A DNA stretch of 5,155 nt, from contig JAMORN010000194.1 of assembly GCA_027063545.1 (NCBI GenBank), positions 1 to 5,155 on the forward strand, in the 5' to 3' direction. Below are positions 1 to 5,155 of this stretch, piece after piece. Numbering within the stretch: the stretch's first letter is position 1; every line of letters begins with the position of its first letter. A model generated the notes under the pieces. That model was not told the origin of the DNA. It saw only the letters and a list, made by a program, of their open reading frames with translations, and searched no databases. The stretch is from JAMORN01 sp027063545 [NCBI: bacterium]. Its GTDB lineage: Bacteria > JAMORN01. A program made the position numbers and the translations under genes.

Positions 1-1
1 A

Positions 2-190
2 CTCACAGAAAAATATAAGGTAAATTATTTAATAGCAGGATCAAATAGTCCCAATTTTCTTAAAATAAAGCAGACAACAAATATCATTCCTTTAATTGCA
101 AAGCCGGAAACAAAGATTGATGAACTTCTTGATTGTATAAAAAACTATAGATCCTTAGATATAGAGAATTCTCCTTGTTTTAAGAAATAG
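2..190 (+). CDS. C-terminal 62 residues of an unrecognised protein (5' end outside window)
   Basis: An open frame enters from the left edge and ends at the TAG at 188-190, giving 62 residues. The composition looks like a real soluble protein: a hydrophobic strand (YLIAGSN), then a second strand-like stretch (NIIPLIAKP), then an amphipathic helix (DELLDCIKNY) and a short polar tail. I do not recognise the family. The order strand - GSNSP - NIIPL - helix recalls the nucleotide-binding half of GT-B glycosyltransferases, but that is a loose impression and not a call. The frame happens to be the same as that of the next gene (212), separated by the TAG and seven sense codons. TAG also ends the deacylase gene at 755-757, so there is no reason to suspect readthrough. 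Confidence 0.6.
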   Translation, partial: LTEKYKVNYLIAGSNSPNFLKIKQTTNIIPLIAKPETKIDELLDCIKNYRSLDIENSPCFKK

Positions 191-201
191 TTTTTTATTA
201 T
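175..201 (+). promoter_or_regulatory. Possible sigma-70-type promoter just upstream of the deacylase gene
   Basis: TTGTTT (175-180) and TATTAT (196-201, one mismatch to TATAAT) are separated by 15 bases. If used, transcription would begin around 207-209, only a few bases before the ATG at 212, giving a leaderless or nearly leaderless mRNA. This would fit the absence of a Shine-Dalgarno sequence there. The spacer is shorter than the usual 17 and the region is very AT-rich, so chance matches are likely. Confidence 0.25.
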
Positions 202-211
202 ATTTCTTTAC

Positions 212-757
212 ATGGAGGAGTTTTCTAATAAAACAGAAGAAAACATTTATAACTTATTAAAAAAATTAAAGATAGACTACGAGGAGATAGTCCATGATGA
301 GGTTATCTCCTCTGAGGATAGTTTTAATATAAGAAAAAATGCAGGATGGCAGGATTTTACCTCTGCTAAAAACATTCTTTTCCATGCAAAAGGGAAATTC
401 TATCTTGTAGTTTTAAACTACGATAAAGTAATCAAAGCAAGGATATTTAAAAAAGAGTTTGGCACAAAAAATATTAGATTTGCTACAAAAGAGGAATTAA
501 AAGAGATTCTTAATTTATCTTCTGGTGAGGTTGTTTCTTTGGGGCTTGAAAATCCGAGTATTCCTATTTATGTAGATAAGGATATTTTCAATTTTAAATT
601 CTTTGCTTTTACTCCTGCAAATAAAAGAAAGAGTTTAAAGATTTCAACAAATGATCTATTAAGAATCTATGAAAATATTAGAAATCCTGTAACAGTTTTC
701 TATATTGATAGTAATGGAAGTTTAATACTTGAAGAATTAAAAAAAGAAGGAGAATAG
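212..757 (+). CDS. YbaK/ProX-type aminoacyl-tRNA deacylase (trans-editing protein)
   Basis: A 181-residue protein of the YbaK/ProRS-INS fold, which hydrolyses mischarged aminoacyl-tRNA (typically Ala- or Cys-tRNA-Pro) in the cytoplasm. Visible features: an N-terminal helix plus LKKLKIDYEEIVHDE (residues 16-30), the usual opening of this family; SAKNILF (51-57), whose K53 matches the essential Lys; the strand KFYLVVLNYDK (62-72); the helix ATKEELKEIL (91-100); and SGEVVSLGLENP (104-115), with G111-L-E-N-P115 fitting the GxxxP active-site loop. The length fits a stand-alone deacylase. The tail after about 156 (NPVTVFYIDSNGSL) is less typical. No Shine-Dalgarno lies ahead of the ATG, and no other ATG/GTG/TTG in frame lies between the stop at 188 and residue 1, so 212 is the best start. 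It sits one base ahead of the kinase gene. Which amino acid is edited cannot be read from the sequence. Confidence 0.82.
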   Translation: MEEFSNKTEENIYNLLKKLKIDYEEIVHDEVISSEDSFNIRKNAGWQDFTSAKNILFHAKGKFYLVVLNYDKVIKARIFKKEFGTKNIRFATKEELKEILNLSSGEVVSLGLENPSIPIYVDKDIFNFKFFAFTPANKRKSLKISTNDLLRIYENIRNPVTVFYIDSNGSLILEELKKEGE

Positions 758-758
758 T

Positions 759-1685
759 ATGGGAGTTTTGATAATTGGTTCAACAGCACTAGATGATATA
801 GAAACAACAGAGGATAAGGCTTTTGGAGTGGTAGGAGGAAGTGCTTTTTATGCTGCTATAGCAACAAATTTTTTTACAAAGCCTTATATATTAGGAAGGG
901 TTGGTAATGATTTCCCAGATGAGTATTTAATTAAGTTTGAATCATTGGGAATAGATTTAGAAGGTGTTCAGAAAGGTGAGGATAAAAAAACTTTTCACTG
1001 GTATGGCAAGTATTTAGAGAATTTTGATGATAGAGTCACAATTTCTTTAGATTTGGGAACATGGATTGATTTTAGTGTTAAAATTCCAGAAAGATATTTT
1101 GAAGAGGATATAAATGTAGTTTTTTTAGCAAATATAGATCCTAAATTTCAGTTGGAGGTTTATAATAAATTTAAGGATAAAGGTGCATTTTTTATTCTTG
1201 ATACAATGAATTTTTATATAGAGAATTTTAGAGATGAATTAAATAAGGTTATTCCAAAGGTTAATTTATTTATAATAAATGAAGAGGAGTATAAACTTTT
1301 AACAGGTGAAAAAAATATCTATTTAGCATTTGAAAAGCTCTTTTTAATGTATGATTCTTCAAGTTTAAAGTATATTGTAATTAAAAAGGGAAGTCATGGA
1401 AGTATTTTAATGTCTAAGAAAGGCGAACTTTTTATTTTGCCAGCTTACCCTATAAAAGAGGTAAAGGACCCAACAGGTGCTGGAGATAGTTTTGCAGGTG
1501 CATTGGCAGGGTATTTATCCAAATTGAATGATTTTTCTTTTTTATCAATAAAAAAAGGCCTTCTTTATGCTACAGTTGTTAGTTCTTTTACTATAGAGGA
1601 TTTTTCTATTGATAGATTGCTTAATATATCCTTTAATGATATAAACCAAAGAGTAGAAAATTTAAAAAACTATATCTCTATTTAA
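759..1685 (+). CDS. PfkB/ribokinase-family sugar or nucleoside kinase
   Basis: A 308-residue kinase, the normal family length, transferring the ATP gamma-phosphate to a hydroxyl of a sugar, nucleoside or polyol in the cytoplasm. Visible motifs: the N-terminal strand VLIIGSTALDDIET, with D12/D13 near the usual substrate-binding Asp; the GG hinge in VVGGSAFYAA (24-33, PfkB signature 1 region); GRVGNDFPDEYL (46-57); LANIDPKFQ (123-131); LDTMNFYI (147-154); NEEEYKLLTG (174-183), the NxxE-type metal/phosphate region; VIKKGSHGS (207-215); and DPTGAGDSFAGA (237-248), PfkB signature 2, with D243 as catalytic base and GAG forming the anion hole. The start is supported by AAGGAG at 747-752, six bases from the ATG. 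The one-base gap to the deacylase implies co-transcription. The GGSAFYAA hinge, in place of the ribokinase GGKGAN, argues against ribokinase itself. The true substrate is open. Confidence 0.88.
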   Translation: MGVLIIGSTALDDIETTEDKAFGVVGGSAFYAAIATNFFTKPYILGRVGNDFPDEYLIKFESLGIDLEGVQKGEDKKTFHWYGKYLENFDDRVTISLDLGTWIDFSVKIPERYFEEDINVVFLANIDPKFQLEVYNKFKDKGAFFILDTMNFYIENFRDELNKVIPKVNLFIINEEEYKLLTGEKNIYLAFEKLFLMYDSSSLKYIVIKKGSHGSILMSKKGELFILPAYPIKEVKDPTGAGDSFAGALAGYLSKLNDFSFLSIKKGLLYATVVSSFTIEDFSIDRLLNISFNDINQRVENLKNYISI

Positions 1686-1733
1686 AAAAATGTAAGTTAT
1701 GAAAAGAGATTTAATAATTTAAACAATTTTTAA

Positions 1734-1909
1734 GTTATTTTCAAAGATATAAAAGACAAATGGCTTTTCCTAAAAGAGAAACTTTCAAAAATAGAATTAG
1801 AAGATTTAAACAAAATAATTCAAGAGGAAAAACTAGCAAGAGATGTCTATTACAAGCTGCACTGATTATGGGTATTATAATAGAAGATTTAGATATAATT
1901 ATGGAGGGG
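1734..1909 (+). pseudogene. Decayed DUF2202 (ferritin-like) gene remnant
   Basis: Two fragments of one protein family survive in different frames. Frame 1761: from about 1734 to a TGA at 1863-1865 it reads LSKIELEDLNKIIQ then EEKLARDVYYKL (about 1824-1859), which matches the diagnostic N-terminal helix of DUF2202 proteins (family form roughly L..EE...L..M.EEEKLARDVY..LY). Frame 1760: 1859-1909 reads ALIMGIIIEDLDI, matching the later family segment ALxVGAxIEDLDIxDL. In intact members these segments lie some 75-80 residues apart, so roughly 230 bases are missing between them, as is everything after the second one. No start codon remains in the first fragment; an ATG at 1699 gives only MKRDLII then stop. 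The family match is from memory of the consensus; I could not search. Everything from the kinase stop (1685) to the hydrolase start is therefore non-coding debris plus the hydrolase's leader. Confidence 0.68.
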
Positions 1910-1910
1910 G
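1903..1910 (+). promoter_or_regulatory. Strong Shine-Dalgarno fixing the GH9 start at 1913
   Basis: GGAGG at 1903-1907 (within GGAGGGGG) lies five bases before the ATG at 1913. The competing upstream ATG at 1760 has no comparable site: the bases before it read AAAAGACAA. Two TATAAT matches (1876-1881 and 1894-1899) lie just upstream, but neither has a convincing -35 box at the right distance, so I do not call a promoter. Confidence 0.8.
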
Positions 1911-1912
1911 TA

Positions 1913-1984
1913 ATGAGAAAAAAGCCTATTTTTTATATGTTAATTTTTCTTATTATCTCAATTAATAGTTTATTTTCTTTGGCT
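1913..1984 (+). other. Sec signal peptide of the GH9 enzyme
   Basis: Residues 1-24 show a basic n-region (MRKK), a hydrophobic core (about 6-17, PIFYMLIFLIIS) and a polar c-region ending S22-L23-A24, a plausible signal peptidase I site. The mature protein would begin ININHVGYN, directly at the Ig-like domain. The cleavage position is my estimate. Confidence 0.75.
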
Positions 1985-3919
1985 ATAAATATAAATCATG
2001 TAGGTTATAATCTAAATGCTAAAAAGACATTTGTTGTTTTAAATTCAATACCCCTTTCTGATAAGAGTTTTACAATAAAAAATGAATCTGGTAATATTGT
2101 ATTTATAGGTACTTTAGATTCCATTGGTATATTACAATATTGGGATAACAATTATTATTATATAGGTGATTTTTCTTCGTTTAATAGAATAGGAAATTAT
2201 AAAATAGATGTAGGAGAAACAGAGTCTTATTCTTTTGAAATAAATGAGGATTTGATTTTAAATTCAACTAGTTCTCTTGTTATATCATTTTTCAATTCAA
2301 TGAGAAATACAATGTTATCAGATACTGCTGTGGGATATTATGGGGATAGAGTAGGAACCCATAATGTTTATGGTGGTTGGGATGATGCTTCTGGTGATCA
2401 GGGAAAATATTTGTCTCATTTATCATGGGCAAATTACTTTAATCCGCAACAAACACCTTTGGTTGTATGGGCGCTTTTATGGGGGTATGAGTTAAATCCT
2501 ACATATTACGATGATAACGGGATTAAAGTAAAAGAAGAGGCAGCATGGGGAGCAGATTTTCTTTTAAGAATGCAGGATGAGGCTGGATATTTTTATATAA
2601 CAGTTTTTGATGGTTGGGGATATGATCCTCCTAGAGAGATTTGTGCTTGGGTTGGTTCTTCTGGAACAAAAACAGATGATTATGAGAGTGCTTTTAGGGA
2701 AGGTGGAGCAATGGCAATAGCAGCTCTTGCTCGTGCTTATAATATGGGGATAGAAGGGGATTCAACAAAAGAAGAGTATTTACAAGGAGCAATAAGAGGA
2801 TATAATCATATAAAAGTTAATAATCTACTTTATACAGATGATGGGAAAGAAAATATAATAGATGACTATACCACAACTATAGCGTTAGTAGAACTTTATA
2901 AAGCAACAGGAGATAGTTTATATTTAAATGATTTAAGATACAGGGTAAATAGAATATTATTCAAACAATCTTCAGAAGGTTTTTTCTATAGTGATGATGA
3001 TCTAACAAGACCATTTTACCATGCTTCTGATGAGGGAATGATAATTTTAGCACTTCTTTATTATTTAGAAGTAGATGATGCTTTAAGATCAGAGGTAGAG
3101 CAGGCTATTTCAAAAAATATAGATTGGTATAAGAGTATTACTTTTGAAGGAGGAAATGCATACTATTATTCAAAAATGTATTATAAGAATTCTAGCGGAA
3201 ACTTAGTAGTAAGGTATTTTATGCCTCATGTAAATGAAACAGGTTATTGGTGGCAGGGAGAAAATGCAAGAATTCTTTCAATGGCAAGCGCGTTTTATTA
3301 TTACATGATAAAGGAGAATATTGTAGATACTTTACTTGAAAATATTGCTAACAGTTCTATAGATTGGGTATTGGGAAAAAATCCTTTAAATATGTGTATG
3401 ATGGCAGGTGTGGGTTATAATAATCCACCTCCTTATAAAGGTGATTATTCTAGATATTATAAAGGTGGTATTTCAAATGGTATAACCTCAGACCAAGATA
3501 CAGAAATAGGTTATCAGTTTTTAGATAAAGATTATTATGATAAGACAGATTGGCACCATTGGAGATGGGTAGAGCATTGGCTTCCTCATGATGCCTGGTA
3601 TTTTGTGGCAATAAATTTAGAATCATTTTATATAAAGACTAAATTGAGAGAAAATAAGGTTAGTGATAAAAAAGAGTTAAAGGAGTTATTTGTAAATATC
3701 TATCCAAATCCATTTAATCCAGTGTTGAATATAAAAGTAAGTCAAAAAGAAGCAAAAGTTTATATTTATAATATAGAAGGAAAACTTATTAAAAAATTTT
3801 CAGGGGAAGGTTTCTACCAAGTTAATTTCAGTGATATGAACTTATCTTCAGGTATTTATTATATAAGAGCAGTTTTCGGCAATAGTATTATAACTAAAAA
3901 AGCGGTATTATTGAAGTAA
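1913..3919 (+). CDS. Secreted GH9 glycoside hydrolase with Ig-like N domain and type IX-style sorting tail
   Basis: A 668-residue exported endo- or exo-acting beta-glycoside hydrolase. Order: signal peptide (1-24); cellulase N-terminal Ig-like domain (about 25-112; opening ININHVGYN, closing GDFSSFNRIGNYKIDV...SYSFEI); GH9 (alpha/alpha)6 barrel (about 118-573); short charged linker; NPFNP-type C-terminal domain (591-668). In GGWDDASGD (154-162), D158 and D162 correspond to the two catalytic-site Asps of the GH9 DAGD motif, with one extra residue between them. KYLSHLSWANYFNPQQTPLV (165-184) follows. W550-R-W-V-E554 places E554 as the probable general acid. GH9 signature 1 is degenerate: at GYNNPPPYKGD (501-511) the usual HxR is K509-x-D511. 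These changes suggest a branch other than classic cellulases, so cellulose, another beta-glucan or an amino-sugar oligomer are all possible. The frame is open back to 1760, but that extension is remnant DNA; the start at 1913 restores the signal peptide and uses a good ribosome binding site. Confidence 0.88.
   Translation: MRKKPIFYMLIFLIISINSLFSLAININHVGYNLNAKKTFVVLNSIPLSDKSFTIKNESGNIVFIGTLDSIGILQYWDNNYYYIGDFSSFNRIGNYKIDVGETESYSFEINEDLILNSTSSLVISFFNSMRNTMLSDTAVGYYGDRVGTHNVYGGWDDASGDQGKYLSHLSWANYFNPQQTPLVVWALLWGYELNPTYYDDNGIKVKEEAAWGADFLLRMQDEAGYFYITVFDGWGYDPPREICAWVGSSGTKTDDYESAFREGGAMAIAALARAYNMGIEGDSTKEEYLQGAIRGYNHIKVNNLLYTDDGKENIIDDYTTTIALVELYKATGDSLYLNDLRYRVNRILFKQSSEGFFYSDDDLTRPFYHASDEGMIILALLYYLEVDDALRSEVEQAISKNIDWYKSITFEGGNAYYYSKMYYKNSSGNLVVRYFMPHVNETGYWWQGENARILSMASAFYYYMIKENIVDTLLENIANSSIDWVLGKNPLNMCMMAGVGYNNPPPYKGDYSRYYKGGISNGITSDQDTEIGYQFLDKDYYDKTDWHHWRWVEHWLPHDAWYFVAINLESFYIKTKLRENKVSDKKELKELFVNIYPNPFNPVLNIKVSQKEAKVYIYNIEGKLIKKFSGEGFYQVNFSDMNLSSGIYYIRAVFGNSIITKKAVLLK
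3683..3916 (+). other. C-terminal sorting / FlgD-like beta domain of the GH9 enzyme
   Basis: Residues 591-668 carry the succession typical of Por-secretion tails (type IX sorting domain, type A) and of the related FlgD Ig-like fold: IYPNPFNPVLNI (596-607), AKVYIYNIEGKLIKKF (614-629), VNFSDMNLSSGIYYIRA (637-653), and a basic last strand ITKKAVLLK (660-668). In type IX systems this tail directs export across the outer membrane and is then removed or attached to the surface. The two related folds cannot be told apart by eye, and no secretion gene is in the window. Confidence 0.75.
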
Positions 3920-4013
3920 AAGTACTTACTGTAGATATTAATTTTCTTCTTATATTAAACAATTTGAAAACATTTAGGAATAAAAAAATAAAACAATAAA
4001 AAAGAGGTATAAT

Positions 4014-4415
4014 ATGGATAGTATAGAAAAAATGCTTGAAGAAATAAAAAGAAAAGAATAAAGAAAACAAGAGAAGCATTAGAAAAAAGTTTTAAAAAAT
4101 ATTAAGAGAATTTAATAAGTTTAAATTATATATAAAGTTTATTGATGATTGGAGGAAATTACAGATTCTTTAAATTCAAAGAGAAAATAAAAATAATTTA
4201 TTAGATTATTTATTAAGAAAGTATATGGATAGAATAAAAACTCATAATCTAGAAGATTTACCAAAAAGAATATTAGTAGAATATATAGAAATTTTGACAG
4301 ACATCCTTTAAATGAAATAAGAAGAAAATTAGGATTTGACTATTGTATTTGGGAATTAATAAAAATAATACATATTTGGATAATAATTTTATATATTTAT
4401 TACATTAAAAGTTAG
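4014..4415 (+). pseudogene. Decayed small gene of unknown family in the 531-base gap before the SDR
   Basis: An ATG at 4014, with AGAGG at 4003-4007 six bases ahead, begins MDSIEKMLEEIKRKE and stops at 4059. Shifting frame within the A-runs continues as KKTREALEKSFKKY up to a TAA at 4103. After a short unclear part, the frame of 4141 has a TAA at 4171 and then reads protein-like LLDYLLRKYMDRIKTHNL and EDLPKRILVEYIE (about 4198-4290). A shift near the T-run at 4292-4295 then opens FDRHPLNEIRRKLGFDYCIW and ELI (4293-4358), ending at the TAG at 4413. Joined, the pieces suggest a mostly helical, charged protein of roughly 115-130 residues. I do not recognise the family. Several sequencing errors are a less likely alternative, because stops and shifts occur at several separate points. 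The flanks, 3920-4013 and 4416-4450, hold no gene; the latter carries only the leader of the SDR. Confidence 0.55.
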
Positions 4416-4438
4416 ATACATAAAACTTTTAAAAAAGT

Positions 4439-4445
4439 AGGGGAA
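4439..4445 (+). promoter_or_regulatory. Ribosome binding site of the SDR gene
   Basis: AGGGGAA lies five bases ahead of the ATG at 4451 and supports that start. The protein then opens directly with the Rossmann strand expected at an SDR N-terminus. Confidence 0.6.
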
Positions 4446-4450
4446 GCTTT

Positions 4451-5155
4451 ATGCTAAATTCTTATACTATCCTAATTACAGGTTCTACTGATGGTATTGG
4501 AAAAGCAGCAGCCTTAAAGATGGCTTCTATAGGAGCAAAGGTTATAGTTCATGGAAGGTCTGAGAGTAAAGTAAAAGATGTATTAGAGGAAATAAAAAAT
4601 AGAACAAAAAATAGCAATATATATGGAGTTGTGGCAGATTTTACATCTTTAGAAGAGGTAAAGAATTTAGCAGATGAGATAACCCAAAAGTTTTCAGATC
4701 TAAATGTGTTAGTAAATAATGCTTGTATATTTTCCCATAGGAAAATTATAACAAAAGATGGATTTGAAGCAGGATTTCAGATTTGCCATCTTGCACATTT
4801 TCTTTTAACTCTAAAATTGATTGATCTACTTTATAAAAACTTCCCTTCTTATATAATAAATGTTAGTTCAATGGTTCATGCCTCAACTATTGATTTAGAA
4901 AATTTAAATAGTGAAAAGGGTTATAATGGGTATGATGTATATTCTATGGTAAAACTTCTCAATATTTTATTTACTTATAAATTAAATAGAGAAATAGATA
5001 CCTCAAAGATAAAGGTTTATGCAGTTCATCCTGGTGTAATTAGTACAAAACTTCTTCATGCTGGATGGGGTTTTGGAGGTGCTTCTACATCTATAGGAGC
5101 AGAGAATATATTATCACCAATATTAAACGATGATTTAAGAAAAAAAACAGGGATT
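4451..5155 (+). CDS. Short-chain dehydrogenase/reductase, retinol-dehydrogenase-like (3' end outside window)
   Basis: The first 235 residues of an NAD(P)-dependent oxidoreductase, cut by the window edge; family members usually run to about 280. Visible features: ILITGSTDGIGKAA (7-20), the TGxxxGIG cofactor loop; VIVHGRSESK (31-40), where R36 after the second strand favours NADP(H); VADFTSLEEV (61-70), with the Asp that contacts adenine; LVNNAC (87-92), the NNAG motif with Cys for Gly; INVSSMVH (136-143), with S140 the likely catalytic Ser; Y164-S-M-V-K168, the catalytic YxxxK; and VHPGVISTKL (192-201). The run from YSMVKLLNILFTYKL and the HPG segment resemble retinol dehydrogenase/WWOX-like bacterial SDRs. 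Oddly, the segment usually written NHLGHFLLT reads C112-H-L-A-HFLLT here, so the tetrad Asn is Cys. The physiological substrate cannot be deduced; the only neighbours are a dead gene and a hydrolase. Confidence 0.88.
   Translation, partial: MLNSYTILITGSTDGIGKAAALKMASIGAKVIVHGRSESKVKDVLEEIKNRTKNSNIYGVVADFTSLEEVKNLADEITQKFSDLNVLVNNACIFSHRKIITKDGFEAGFQICHLAHFLLTLKLIDLLYKNFPSYIINVSSMVHASTIDLENLNSEKGYNGYDVYSMVKLLNILFTYKLNREIDTSKIKVYAVHPGVISTKLLHAGWGFGGASTSIGAENILSPILNDDLRKKTGI

Noticed and set aside
188-214. TAG between the first gene and the deacylase in the same frame, possibly recoded to a single fusion
   Set aside because: TAG also ends the deacylase, the joining codons are only FFIIFLY, and the deacylase opening matches the family without an extension.
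3913-3930. Small hairpin AGTAA...TTACT just after the GH9 stop
   Set aside because: A five-pair AT-rich stem without a following T-tract; too weak to call a terminator.
4008-4013. Perfect TATAAT directly before the ATG at 4014
   Set aside because: It occupies the spacer between AGAGG and the start codon, so it cannot be the promoter of that frame; TATAAT is common by chance here.
3894-4079. Minus-strand 61-codon open frame with a hydrophobic, Phe-rich product
   Set aside because: It is the complement of A-rich DNA at the end of the GH9 gene and the start of the remnant; poly-Phe/Leu is what antisense of Lys/Glu codons gives, and it has no ribosome binding site.
4294-4322. Perfect -35 box TTGACA inside the downstream remnant
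   Set aside because: No acceptable -10 box lies at 15-19 bases; the sequence there is AATAAG-like. It also lies in former coding sequence and 150 bases from the next gene.
4425-4438. Inverted repeat ACTTTT-AA-AAAAGT ahead of the SDR
   Set aside because: Almost pure A/T with a two-base loop and no T-run after it; expected by chance at this composition and not a terminator.

Overview
The window is strongly AT-rich, with all recognisable genes on the + strand and little space between them. It looks like a bacterial chromosome. The best lineage clue is the C-terminal tail of the glycoside hydrolase: a YPNPFNP-type beta-sandwich of the kind used as a type IX secretion (Por) sorting domain or FlgD-like tail in the FCB group and related candidate phyla (Bacteroidetes/Ignavibacteria, Caldithrix, WOR-3-like bacteria). 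Strong A/T bias and Lys/Ile-rich proteins would fit a low-GC, possibly anaerobic or thermophilic member. No marker gene is present, so this is inference.

Layout. Positions 2-190 hold the 3' end of an unrecognised gene. Positions 212-757 encode a YbaK/ProX-type aminoacyl-tRNA deacylase (tRNA editing in trans), and 759-1685 a PfkB/ribokinase-family kinase. The two are separated by one base and are almost certainly co-transcribed. Positions 1734-1909 are a remnant of a DUF2202 (ferritin-like) gene, recognisable in two frames and missing its middle and end. Positions 1913-3919 encode a secreted GH9 glycoside hydrolase: signal peptide, Ig-like domain, catalytic (alpha/alpha)6 barrel and C-terminal sorting-type domain. 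Its ORF stays open upstream to an ATG at 1760, but that extension is an accident of the DUF2202 remnant; a strong ribosome binding site and the signal peptide place the start at 1913. Positions 3920-4450 contain no intact gene but hold a second decayed coding region (about 4014-4415), with its own ribosome binding site followed by stops and frame changes. From 4451 to the window end runs a short-chain dehydrogenase (SDR) of the retinol-dehydrogenase-like type, cut off at the right edge.

How they fit together. The deacylase and kinase form a small housekeeping or salvage pair. The GH9 enzyme acts outside the cell on a polysaccharide or oligosaccharide and stands alone between two dead genes, so its substrate cannot be read from context. 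No mobile element, CRISPR array, RNA gene or convincing intrinsic terminator was found. I see no clear new multi-gene system. The most useful observations are the two gene remnants, the corrected GH9 start, the altered GH9 active-site signatures, and an SDR whose catalytic-tetrad Asn is Cys.
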